A DNA stretch of 44,639 nt. Origin: Myxococcales bacterium (GTDB taxonomy: Bacteria; Myxococcota_A; Polyangia; Polyangiales; Polyangiaceae). The stretch is from positions 1 through 44,639 of the forward strand of contig JAJZQG010000044.1 in assembly GCA_021847645.1 (NCBI GenBank), written 5' to 3'. A model generated the notes under the pieces. That model saw only the letters and a list, made by a program, of their open reading frames with translations. It ran no database searches and had not been told where the DNA came from. The position numbers and the translations under genes are program-made. Positions 15,512 through 23,593 of the stretch are shown piece after piece; the first letter of the stretch is position 1; the number at the start of each line of letters is the position of its first letter.

Positions 15512-16256
15512 TCAGGCAATTTGGACGAGTCCGGTGCGAACCCGGTCGCCGAAGACGAATGGATCGACCTCGAACCAGAAGATTCCCTCGGTCGGGTTGG
15601 CCTGGCCCATGAACTCGAAGTCATCGTTGGGTGTCTCGGCATACGCCTTCAGCGCCGAGTCCGTGGTCATCCAGCCCAGGATGCTGTCCTGTCCCCAAAA
15701 CTGGCCGACCAGCACGCGCTTGTGGGCAGGCTGGTTCTCGAGGATGCCCAGGATCGTATGGGACCAGCGCTCCGAGGGCGCGAGGTCGATGGAGGTGGCC
15801 TTGTCGCGCACGAGCTCGAAGTCCGACTGCCACCACCAGGTCGAGATGTCGATCGAATATGTCGTAGGAGCCCGGCTTGTCCAAGGCCACCGACACCACT
15901 GGCTGGCCCGAGGTCGGTACCGGTTTCCCGCCAAGCGTCACGCTCAACGCCAAGTCCGACGGCAGGAACTGGGCCCAGATGTCCATCGGGTAGATCTCGA
16001 GCAGCGCGCGCGTGTCGGCCGTGACCACGTTCGCGTCGGCGTCGTGATCCGCCTGGTCGCCGTCGGGCAGCTCGCCGTCGGGCAGCTCGCCGTCGGGCAG
16101 CTCGCCGTCGGAGCCCCCGTCGTATCCGGGGCTTGGGGCCAGCGGCTGGGAGCTCGTGTCGCCCGAGCCGCCGCAAGCCGGCAAGCTGACAGCGCTGGCG
16201 AGCATCGTGACGACGGCAGCAAGACAAGCGACGGTACTGCGGGGCCATCCGCGCAC
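15512..16256 (-). pseudogene. Trp-rich lipoprotein gene broken by one extra base
   Basis: The upstream frame gives a lipoprotein signal (AAVVTMLASAVSLPAC), an Asp/Gly linker with a 5-residue repeat (DGELP three times), and a folded part to VSVALDKPGSYDI. The neighbouring frame then continues with STWWWQSDFELVRDK and runs to a TGA at 15512, ending in FGDRVRTGLVQIA. Removing one T from ATATTCG (the AA at 15856-15857 on the plus strand) joins the halves as SYDISIDISTWWWQSD, which reads naturally. Restored, the protein would have about 247 residues. I know no family for it. It may be a real pseudogene or a one-base sequencing error. As written, the product ends in a shifted Arg-rich tail at 15621. 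Confidence 0.7.
16059..16112. repeat. 15-base tandem repeat in the lipoprotein linker
   Basis: GCCGTCGGGCAGCTC occurs three times in a row (16059-16073, 16074-16088, 16089-16103), followed by a partial fourth copy. It encodes DGELP repeats just after the lipid-anchored Cys, so copy changes would alter linker length without breaking the frame. Confidence 0.8.
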
Positions 16257-16421
16257 GGATCTCCTCCAACCTCAGGCAAAAGGACAACGCGCAGGATAGC
16301 CCGCGCACGCTTTCGAGATCCAGGTTCGAGTGTGACATCGGGCGAGCTCGTTCGACCTGGTGTAAGGTGCTCCCGGGGTGGCCCGTTGCTGGGAGTGAAC
16401 GGCGAAACGCAGGAGGCGATC

Positions 16422-17390
16422 ATGAGCAGGTTGGGCAAGTGGCTTTCGGTGTTGCTGGCGACGATGACGTTGGGCGTGACCGGGTGCGGCGCGGCGAAGA
16501 TGCCGCCTCCCGCAAGCTCTCCGTCGGAACCGGCCGCGAACGGGCCAAGCGCAGCCTATGCGGCCAGCGCTCCCGCCGAACAGAGTTCGCCCACGGGCGC
16601 GGCCGACAAGTCCGCGCCCGCACCCGCGGCTGCAACCTACGGTGCGTCCGGGGCTGCGCCTTCCACGATGGGCGGCGCCGGTGCGCAAGCGGAGACGTCG
16701 CGCTCGCGCGAAGCCTACGAGCCCAGCCCTCCCGCGCGTCCCGGCCTGGGTACCGCATGGGGCGAGACCGTCGAGAGCCGCACGACCACGGCCCCCTTCA
16801 TCCGCGATAGCGCCACCCCGTTCGCGGTCACCACGCTCTGGTACAACGACCGCACCGGCGCCGAAGCCATGGCGCGTTGGGCCGACTACCGCGCCTACGA
16901 TCGCGGCGCGGCCGACGTGATGGGCGGCGCTCTGACCGTGAGCCTGCGCAACGACAGCGGCAACGTGCTCCCGGGATTCTTCGCCGGAGGCAAGCAGTAC
17001 GTGGTCGGCGAGGCGGGCGACCGGTACGTCATCGTCATTCGCAACAACACGAACTACCGCTATGAGTGCGTGGCCTCGGTCGACGGGCTCGACGTGATCG
17101 ACGGGCAGACGGCTTCCTACGCGAAGCGCGGCTATCTCATCCAGCCCTACGGCGTGCTCGAGATCGACGGGTTCCGGCGCAGCGCGGACGCGGTCGCGGC
17201 GTTCCGGTTCAGCTCGGTGCGCGGCTCGTACGCGGCGCGATCGGGAGCCGGCGATCAGAACGTGGGTGTGATCGGCGTGGCGTTCTTCAACGAGCAGGGC
17301 ACTCGCCCGACGTGGACACCCGACGAGATTCAGCGCCGCCAGAACGCCGATCCGTTCCCCGGGCGCTACGCGGTGCCGCCGCCCAACTGA
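16422..17390 (+). CDS. Lipoprotein with Ala/Pro-rich linker and C-terminal beta domain
   Basis: This 322-residue protein starts MSRLGKWLSVLLATMTLG and has the lipobox VTGCG. Residues about 25-115 are low-complexity Ala, Ser and Pro, a spacer that would hold the rest away from the membrane. The C-terminal ~200 residues are compact, with TLWYNDRTGAEAMARWADY, YVIVIRNNTNYRYECVAS, VDGLDVIDG and a final Pro-rich tail. That pattern (conserved Gly/Tyr, many beta strands) recurs in uncharacterised myxobacterial proteins, but I can give no function. AGGAGG lies 7 bases before the ATG. It is divergent from the broken lipoprotein gene and 144 bases before the helicase gene. Confidence 0.78.
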   Translation: MSRLGKWLSVLLATMTLGVTGCGAAKMPPPASSPSEPAANGPSAAYAASAPAEQSSPTGAADKSAPAPAAATYGASGAAPSTMGGAGAQAETSRSREAYEPSPPARPGLGTAWGETVESRTTTAPFIRDSATPFAVTTLWYNDRTGAEAMARWADYRAYDRGAADVMGGALTVSLRNDSGNVLPGFFAGGKQYVVGEAGDRYVIVIRNNTNYRYECVASVDGLDVIDGQTASYAKRGYLIQPYGVLEIDGFRRSADAVAAFRFSSVRGSYAARSGAGDQNVGVIGVAFFNEQGTRPTWTPDEIQRRQNADPFPGRYAVPPPN

Positions 17391-17534
17391 TGTTGCCGAC
17401 GGTGTCTCCGCGGCCGGCGCGCACGCGGCGAGGCAAGCGTGAACGAGAGCAGCTCGCGGGTGGATGGACGGCCGGATCTCTGCTAGCGAACACGGCGCCT
17501 TTCCGGACCGGCTCCGGGCGGGCCGTTTCGCACC

Positions 17535-19550
17535 ATGACCAAGCTCAATCCCGATCAGAAATCAGCGATCGAACACGATCGCGGCCCGCTGCTGGTGCTG
17601 GCCGGCGCAGGCTCCGGCAAGACCATGGTCGTCACCCATCGCATCGCGCGGCTCGTTGGGCGAGGCACTCCGCCGCGCGCGATCCTGGCGATGACATTCA
17701 CCAACAAGGCCGCCGAGGAGATGGCCGTGCGCCTCGAGAAGCTGGTCGGCCCCGGGGCGCGGGAGGCCACCATCGGCACCTTCCACGCGTTCGGCCTGCG
17801 CGTGCTCACCCAGGAAGCCCGCGCGTTGGGCTTTCACGACGGGCGCTTCGCGATCTTCGACCAGGCCGACCAGGCCGGCGCGGTGCGCGAGATCCTGCGA
17901 GCCATCCGCGGCAACCGCAAGTACGACATTTGGGCGATCCTCTCGCGCATCTCCAAGGCCAAGAACGAGTTCGTCGAGCCCGAGCAGTTCGCAGCCCGCA
18001 AGGGCGACGAGTACGACGACATCACCGCGCTCGTCTATCCGCGCTACGTCGAGGCGCTCCGCTCGTTCCACGCGCTGGACTTCGACGATCTGATCTGCGA
18101 GGTGGTCCGCCTGTTCCGAAGGCGCCAGGACGTGCTCGACAAGTGGCGCGAACGCTACTGGTACGTGCTTGTCGACGAGTACCAGGATACGAACCACGCA
18201 CAGCTCGAGCTGGTGCGCTTGATGGCCGAGGAGCACCGCAACATCTGCGTGGTGGGCGACGACGACCAGTCGATCTACGCGTGGCGAGGGGCGGACGTGC
18301 GCAATATCCTGGACTTCGAGCAGCACTTTCCGGGCGCCAAGGTCGTCAAGCTGCAGAACAACTACCGCTCGACCGACGCGATCCTGTCGGTGGCGAACGT
18401 GGTCATCCACAAGTCGTCGGCGCGGCGGCACGAGAAGCGGCTGGTGGCGACCCGTCCGGGGGGCGAGAAGACCCAGGTCGTGGTCGCGAGCGACCCGGAG
18501 GTGGAGGCCGGGTTCATCGCCGACGAAGCGCAGCGGCTGATCAACGACGGGCTGCAGCCGCGCAACGTGGCGGTGCTCTACCGGTCCAACGCGCTGTCCG
18601 AGCCGATCGAGACGGCGTTCCGGCAGCGCGAGATTCCGGTGCGCGTGCTCGGCGGAACGCAGTTCTACGAGCGCAAGGAGGTCAAGGATCTCATCGCGTA
18701 TCTGCGCGTGCTCACCTCGCCGCGCGACGAGATCTCCTTGCGCAGGATTATCAACTATCCTGCACGGGGCATCGGACCGGTCGCCCTCGAGCGGCTCGCC
18801 ACCCACGCCCTGGCTTCCGACAAGCCCCTGTGGAACGCCGTGTCCCAAGCGTCCTCGATATCGGGCCTCGCACCCCCGGCCGTGGCCGGTTGCGCGTCGC
18901 TGGCCGGCATTCTCCAGCAAGCCTCGCACCGCCTCGACGCCGGAGAGCCGGCGGCCGACATCGCACGGTTCGTCGTCCACGATACCGGCCTGGAGGCCGA
19001 CATCGCGGCGGGATCGTCGTCGAGCCAGGCCGCGGCGCGACGGCGGGGCAACCTGGCGGCGTTTCTGCGCGTGCTCGAACGCTTCGACCAGTCGGGCCGG
19101 CGGGGTCGCGACGCGCTCGGAGCGCTGCTTCGCGTGCTGTCCCTCAACACCGAGGCCGAGGAAAAGGACCCGGGCAACGTGGTGACCCTGGCGACCATGC
19201 ACGGCACCAAGGGCCTCGAGTTCGAGGTGGTCTTCGTGGCCGGCGTGGAGGAGGGAATCATTCCCCACGCGCGCACGCTCGACGCGCGGGCCACCGACGT
19301 CGACTCGCAGGACGTGGAAGAAGAGCGCCGGCTGTTTTACGTGGCAGTCACCCGCGCGAAGGCCAGGCTCTACCTGTGCCGGGCCAGGCACCGGAGCCTG
19401 CGCGGCAAGCCTGCGCCGCGGACGCCGAGCCGCTTTCTCACCGAGCTTCCCGAGGAGCTGTTCGACACGCGCGAGGTGCGCGACGCGACCCCGACCACAC
19501 AATCGATGATGGACGGGATCGCGGGGCTGCTGGCCGCGTTGGAGAAGTGA
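17535..19550 (+). CDS. UvrD/Rep-family superfamily 1 DNA helicase
   Basis: This 671-residue ATP-dependent 3'-5' DNA helicase carries all SF1A motifs: Q-motif LNPDQKSAIEH, I AGAGSGKT, Ia MTFTNKAAEEMAVRL, II LVDEYQDT, III GDDDQSIYAWRGAD, IV QNNYRSTDAI, V TMHGTKGLEFEVVF and VI EEERRLFYVAVTRAKARLYL. The length (671) and the short C-terminal end are nearer to E. coli Rep (673) than to UvrD or PcrA (about 720). Roles of the family are replication restart, repair and removal of proteins from DNA. The ATG at 17535 is followed at once by the Q-motif, which supports it. It is monocistronic here. Confidence 0.94.
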   Translation: MTKLNPDQKSAIEHDRGPLLVLAGAGSGKTMVVTHRIARLVGRGTPPRAILAMTFTNKAAEEMAVRLEKLVGPGAREATIGTFHAFGLRVLTQEARALGFHDGRFAIFDQADQAGAVREILRAIRGNRKYDIWAILSRISKAKNEFVEPEQFAARKGDEYDDITALVYPRYVEALRSFHALDFDDLICEVVRLFRRRQDVLDKWRERYWYVLVDEYQDTNHAQLELVRLMAEEHRNICVVGDDDQSIYAWRGADVRNILDFEQHFPGAKVVKLQNNYRSTDAILSVANVVIHKSSARRHEKRLVATRPGGEKTQVVVASDPEVEAGFIADEAQRLINDGLQPRNVAVLYRSNALSEPIETAFRQREIPVRVLGGTQFYERKEVKDLIAYLRVLTSPRDEISLRRIINYPARGIGPVALERLATHALASDKPLWNAVSQASSISGLAPPAVAGCASLAGILQQASHRLDAGEPAADIARFVVHDTGLEADIAAGSSSSQAAARRRGNLAAFLRVLERFDQSGRRGRDALGALLRVLSLNTEAEEKDPGNVVTLATMHGTKGLEFEVVFVAGVEEGIIPHARTLDARATDVDSQDVEEERRLFYVAVTRAKARLYLCRARHRSLRGKPAPRTPSRFLTELPEELFDTREVRDATPTTQSMMDGIAGLLAALEK

Positions 19551-19607
19551 GGCGCCTGCCATCGATGACGGGTCCGAGAACGGAATGCTCCGTGCGCAGC
19601 AAGGCCG

Positions 19608-19868
19608 CTACTCGTTTGCTTCGCCGCGGCTCGCTCGCTCGTGCATCTTGCGCAAGGGCGCGGGTGATGCGGCAGACTCCGGCCCTGCCGAAGCCGCTGG
19701 CGTGTGTTCGGAGCGCCCGTCCCGACGGCGTACGATCGCCTCGGAACAGGACGAGGACAGGACCGTCCGCTGCCCCTCGCACCCACACAACCCGGCCAGC
19801 GAAGCCGTCAGATAGGCCGCTCTGCGCTCGAATACCCGGCGCCGGATGTCCGCGTCGCGATCCCCCAT
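19608..19868 (-). CDS. Possible small protein in the gap after the helicase
   Basis: The ORF encodes 86 residues. It has a charged N-terminus (MGDRDADIRRRVFERRA), a short hydrophobic stretch (AYLTASLAGLCGCE) and a polar Ala/Pro/Ser tail. The Arg-rich start before a short hydrophobic segment and Cys would suit a small membrane-attached or lipoprotein-like product. Third positions are mostly G/C. There is no ribosome site and no family match, so it may be chance. Otherwise the 355 bases between the helicase and the transporter hold nothing I can support. Confidence 0.35.
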   Translation of the reverse strand: MGDRDADIRRRVFERRAAYLTASLAGLCGCEGQRTVLSSSCSEAIVRRRDGRSEHTPAASAGPESAASPAPLRKMHERASRGEANE

Positions 19869-19905
19869 GGCGGCAGACTACCATGAACGGCCGCTCGGCC
19901 ACCAC

Positions 19906-21816
19906 TCATCGCGACCGGCCCACGACCAGCACGCTGGCCTTGATGCGATGTCGAAGGGCGTCCGCGGTCGAGCCGAAGATGATGTCGCTCAGCAGCCGGT
20001 GCCCATGGGCGCCGAGCACCACCAGATCGGGCTCGACCGTTTCGATCAGGCGCACCAGCGCGGGCACCGGCCGCCCCGCGCTCAGATGGGTGGAGACGTC
20101 GAATCCCAGCTCGCGCAGCCGTGCGGCGTGGCTCTCGAGCTGCGCCGCGTCGTCGTCGGTCTCGCTGTCGCCCACGTCGGCGCCGAGGAACCGTGCGCCG
20201 GCGCTCTCGGTGACGTGCATCAGGGCCAGGTGCGGACGCTGGGCGCCGAGAAAACGAAGGGTCTCGGCGAGGATCTGCCGCTCGCGGCCTGAGAAGTCCA
20301 GGGCCACCGCCACGGTCGACAGCGGTGTCGACGGCGCCTCGAGCGCGGCGTCGGTGGGCATCGCGTGCACGCTCTTTTCCATCTTCCCGCGCCGGACCCG
20401 GATCCAGCGCTCCAGCCAGGGCTTGATCGTCACGTACACCAGCAGCGCTCCCAGCAGGCCGGAGGCCGGCACCAGCAGCAACAAGGCAGTCAAGGACAGG
20501 GTTCCACTCGGCCACAGCCAGCCGCGAAGGACATCGGCGACGAGCGCGAGATTGAGAGCTAGCACGATCGCCGCGCAGATCCAGGCCACGATGCGCAGCG
20601 GCCGTGGCGCAACCAGGGAGCCCATCGTGTCCCGGTCGGAGACGAAGTGGATCAGCGGGATGATGGCGAAGGGCAGCTGCAGCGATAGTAGGACCTGCGA
20701 CAACACGAGCAGGTTGCCGGCGCTGCGGTCCCCCGATACCATGATGACCGCGATGGCCGGCACGATCGCGAGCATGCGCGTGATCAGGCGGCGGATCCAT
20801 GGCGAGATGCGCAGGCGCAAGAACCCTTCCATCACGACCTGGCCGGCCAGGGTGCCCGTGATCGTCGAGCTCTGCCCCGAGGCCAGCAGGCCGATCGCAA
20901 AAGCCATCGGGGCGACCGCGCTTCCCAGCAGGGGTGAAAGCAGCTTGTGCGCGTCCTGGATTTCGGCCACCTCGCGGTGTCCGGCGCGGTGGAAGACCGC
21001 GGCGGCCATGATCAGGATGGCGGAATTGACCAAAAAGGCGATGTTGAGCGCTACTGCGGAGTCAAGCGTGTTGAGACGGATCGCCTGCCGCTTGTCCCGA
21101 TCGGTCTTGCCCACCGATCGCGTCTGCACAAGCGAGGAGTGCAGATACAGGTTGTGGGGCATGACCGTAGCGCCCAGCATGCCGATGCTCACGAACAGGG
21201 CGCGTGCATCCGGCATGGTGGGAATGAACCCGTGGGCGACTGCGCCCCAGTGCGGCCGGGCGAGCCACAGCTCGACAAGGAAGCTGCTGCCGATCACGGT
21301 AATCAGGCTGAGAATGAGCCCCTCGAGCTTGCGGATGCCCAGGTGGCTGAGGAACAAGAGGGCGAATGCGTCCAACCCCGTGAGCACCACGCCCCAGACC
21401 AGCGGCAGGCCGAAGAGCAGCTGCAAGGCGATGGCCGAGCCGAGCACCTCGGCGAGATCGGTGGCGGTGATGGCCAGCTCGCACAGCACGTACAAGGCGA
21501 GATTGACCAGCGGCGGATACTCGGTCCTACAAGCTTGGGCCAGATCCTGCCCGCGGGCGATTCCCAGACGCGAGGCGAACCCCTGCAGCAGTATCGCCAT
21601 GGCGTTGGACATGGCGAGCACCCACAGCAGCGAATAGCGAAATCCCGAGCCGGCGGCGAGATCGGTGGCCCAGTTGCCCGGATCCATGTAGCCCACCGCC
21701 ACCAGGTACGCCGGCCCCGCAAACGCTAGGATGCGGCGAAGGTAGCTCCCGGTCCTGGGCACCGAGACCGACGCGTGGACCTGGGACAGGGAGGCGTGGG
21801 GCGACTCGCGGCTCAT
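19906..21816 (-). CDS. Nramp-type divalent metal transporter fused to a universal stress (UspA) domain
   Basis: Residues 1 to about 480 are an Nramp/MntH proton-coupled Mn2+/Fe2+ importer. TM1 carries VGYMDPGNWATD with the metal-binding DPGN, TM6 carries ATVMPHNLYLHSSL with MPH, and about eleven membrane helices are visible. After a basic cytosolic linker (RVRRGKMEKS), the last ~140 residues are a UspA domain (STVAVALDFSGRERQIL; GAHGHRLLSDIIFGSTADAL, the ATP-binding G-2x-G-9x-G-S/T motif). Most MntH proteins are about 410-450 residues and lack this domain. I chose the ATG at 21816; a GTG at 21834 is also possible. Usp fusion suggests control of metal uptake by nucleotide or stress state, which is inference. 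Confidence 0.9.
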   Translation of the reverse strand: MSRESPHASLSQVHASVSVPRTGSYLRRILAFAGPAYLVAVGYMDPGNWATDLAAGSGFRYSLLWVLAMSNAMAILLQGFASRLGIARGQDLAQACRTEYPPLVNLALYVLCELAITATDLAEVLGSAIALQLLFGLPLVWGVVLTGLDAFALLFLSHLGIRKLEGLILSLITVIGSSFLVELWLARPHWGAVAHGFIPTMPDARALFVSIGMLGATVMPHNLYLHSSLVQTRSVGKTDRDKRQAIRLNTLDSAVALNIAFLVNSAILIMAAAVFHRAGHREVAEIQDAHKLLSPLLGSAVAPMAFAIGLLASGQSSTITGTLAGQVVMEGFLRLRISPWIRRLITRMLAIVPAIAVIMVSGDRSAGNLLVLSQVLLSLQLPFAIIPLIHFVSDRDTMGSLVAPRPLRIVAWICAAIVLALNLALVADVLRGWLWPSGTLSLTALLLLVPASGLLGALLVYVTIKPWLERWIRVRRGKMEKSVHAMPTDAALEAPSTPLSTVAVALDFSGRERQILAETLRFLGAQRPHLALMHVTESAGARFLGADVGDSETDDDAAQLESHAARLRELGFDVSTHLSAGRPVPALVRLIETVEPDLVVLGAHGHRLLSDIIFGSTADALRHRIKASVLVVGRSR

Positions 21817-22018
21817 CCGGCGCAGAGCATGCACCCCCTGCGCCGCAACGCCAAGAGGGCCCGGACTGCTTCGTCGAGAAAGGAGTGCTTGTTGCGGGTG
21901 GCGATTCCGTTGTCGACACTGACGTTACAGAACCGCCCGGCGATCGCCACCGATCATGAACCTCTGCCGCGAGGGCGATGCGGGGGGCGACGCAAAGGGC
22001 TCGCCGGCCAACATCGAC

Positions 22019-22735
22019 CTAAGGTTCGATGATGCGGCTGCCGCTGCTGTGGCAGCTGTTGCACCACTGGCCGGCCGAGCCGGGCATCGTGGCCTCGCCG
22101 TTGCCGTTGCGGATGCGCACCTCGGCCTGCGTGAAGTCGATGTTGACGCCCGGAGTGTAGAAGAAGTTGCCGTTCGTCCCGCTGTAGGTCGTGTACGTCG
22201 TGCCGTTGTAGCGCACGCCGACCTCGACGTGCGGAGCCGCCATCATGCCACCTGTCTGGTAGACGGTTCCCGCGTAGCTCCAGGCCGGAGCCCCGCCGCC
22301 TGTGTGGCAGTTGCCGCAATCCTTTCCCGCGTTGTGGTTTCCGCTGGCCGGGTTCGACAGCGCCGTGGCGTCGTAGCTGTCGGGCCAGAACGTGTCGGCC
22401 GTGCTACCGCCCGCGCCTCCCGTCGCCGAGCCACCCGCGCCTCCCGTCGCCGAGCCACCCGCGCCTCCCGTCGCCGAGCCACCCGCGCCTCCCGTCGCCG
22501 AGCCACCCGCGCCTCCCGTCGCCGAGCCGCCCGCACCTCCCGTCGCCGAGCCAGCCGCGCCTCCCGTCGCCGAGCCAGCCGCGCCTCCCGTCGCCGAGCC
22601 AGCCGCGCCTCCCGTCGCCGAGCCAGCCGCGCCTCCCGTCGCCGAGCCGCTCGTCGTATCCGAACTCCCGGAGCATGCGGCGACAAGCATGCAAGCGCCA
22701 ACCAACATCAACCCGCGACCAAAGACCTCATGCAT
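22019..22735 (-). CDS. Diheme c-type lipoprotein with Gly/Ser/Ala repeat spacer
   Basis: This 238-residue protein has a lipoprotein signal (LMLVGACMLVAAC, Cys21), then ten copies of the 8-residue unit GSATGGA(A/G) (about 30-109), then a domain of about 125 residues with two CxxCH heme-attachment motifs: CGNCH (140-144) and CNSCH (225-229) near the C-terminus. It should be exported, lipid-anchored and carry two c-type hemes. The region between them (TVYQTGGMM, VEVGVRYNGTTYTTYSG, NFFYTPGVNIDF) is beta-rich. AGGAGAA lies 9 bases before the ATG. No cytochrome maturation or oxidase genes are nearby. A role in extracellular or periplasmic electron transfer is inference. Confidence 0.82.
   Translation of the reverse strand: MHEVFGRGLMLVGACMLVAACSGSSDTTSGSATGGAAGSATGGAAGSATGGAAGSATGGAAGSATGGAGGSATGGAGGSATGGAGGSATGGAGGSATGGAGGSATGGAGGSTADTFWPDSYDATALSNPASGNHNAGKDCGNCHTGGGAPAWSYAGTVYQTGGMMAAPHVEVGVRYNGTTYTTYSGTNGNFFYTPGVNIDFTQAEVRIRNGNGEATMPGSAGQWCNSCHSSGSRIIEP
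22416..22655. repeat. Ten-copy 24-base tandem repeat
   Basis: The unit CCTCCCGTCGCCGAGCCACC plus CGCG repeats ten times within the diheme lipoprotein gene, with one-base variants: CCACCC in some copies, CCAGCC in others. Variants are grouped (six of one kind, then four of the other), a sign of local copying by slippage. The period is a multiple of three, so copy number can change without a frameshift. Confidence 0.9.
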
Positions 22736-22977
22736 CGACGATGTTCTCCTTTGCACACGATTCGAAGAGAGCCGATCGAGAGCGCGGATCGGCTCTTCGA
22801 TCGGACAGTGGAGTGTGAGAGGGCACGTCGAACCGGTCAACCGAAATCGAGACAACATTAAGAAGGGTTCACTGTTGTCCTCCGCAGTGGGCGCAAGGCG
22901 CAGAACTCACGATGCGTGACGGCGGCGCTCGCGCGGGCCTGGCCCACGCCGCCTCGAGCGCTCGTCCACTCCCCGGC

Positions 22978-23523
22978 TCACTCCTCGTAGCGAATCGCCC
23001 GCACGGTTACCTCGGTCGGCCCCTTCGGACGCATGACCGTCGCGTCTTCCCCCAGCCGTTTGCCGACCAACGCGCGCGCGACCGGCGAGTCGATGCTGAT
23101 CCACTTCTTCGCCAGGTCGAACTCGTCCGAGCCCACGATTCGGTAGGTCGACTCCACGCCGTCCTCGTCCTCGATCGTCACCCAGGCCCCGAAGAACACG
23201 CGGTCCCGCTCTTCCGGAGGCGCCTGCACCACGGTCACCGCGTCGAGCCGTCGCGTCAGGAACCGGATGCGGCGATCAATCTCGCGCAGCTTCTTCTTGC
23301 CATAGATGTATTCGGCATTCTCGCTGCGGTCGCCCTGCGCCGCGGCGGTGGCGACCTCGTCGGTCACCCGCGGACGCTCGACCTTCCACAAGCGGGCGAG
23401 CTCGGCCTGCAGGGCTCTGAACCCCTGGGGCGTGATGTATGCCGCACCGCGGCGGGGGGCGGGCTCCTCCGGGAGGTCCTCGTCCTCCGAGTCGGTGTCT
23501 TCATTGACGAATGCCTTCGACAT
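22978..23523 (-). CDS. Transcription elongation factor GreB-like
   Basis: This 181-residue Gre factor rescues backtracked RNA polymerase by stimulating transcript cleavage. The N-terminal coiled coil includes the tip motif AQGDRSENAEY with the acidic residues that reach the polymerase active site, and YIYGKKKLREIDRRI. The C-terminal FKBP-like domain has VTIEDEDGVESTYRIVG and DSPVARALVGKRLGED. The strand KKKLREIDRRIRFL and the start MSKAF favour GreB over GreA. An acidic insert of about 20 residues (DTDSEDEDLPEE) precedes the coiled coil, unlike E. coli GreB. The start at 23523 is chosen for MSKAF; an ATG at 23532 is possible. Confidence 0.92.
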   Translation of the reverse strand: MSKAFVNEDTDSEDEDLPEEPAPRRGAAYITPQGFRALQAELARLWKVERPRVTDEVATAAAQGDRSENAEYIYGKKKLREIDRRIRFLTRRLDAVTVVQAPPEERDRVFFGAWVTIEDEDGVESTYRIVGSDEFDLAKKWISIDSPVARALVGKRLGEDATVMRPKGPTEVTVRAIRYEE

Positions 23524-23593
23524 CGAGCCCATTGTACCGCGGCGCACCTGTGCGACAAGCGCCGCTGGAGAGGCAGACCCGGCGTTCGTGCCC

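Noticed and set aside
17066..21637. A 1523-codon open frame on the plus strand
   Set aside because: It runs across the clear helicase gene in another frame and antisense to the Nramp-Usp gene. Its product is Arg/Pro/Ser-rich with no domain, as expected from chance open frames in high-GC DNA.
22407..22655. Possible CRISPR-like array
   Set aside because: The repeats are contiguous with no spacers and lie in frame within a gene. No other CRISPR-like spacing was seen in the window.
22392..22919. A Pro/Ala repeat protein (PPAPPVAE repeats) on the plus strand
   Set aside because: It is the antisense reading of the 24-base repeat. The minus-strand reading has a lipobox, two heme motifs and a good ribosome site.
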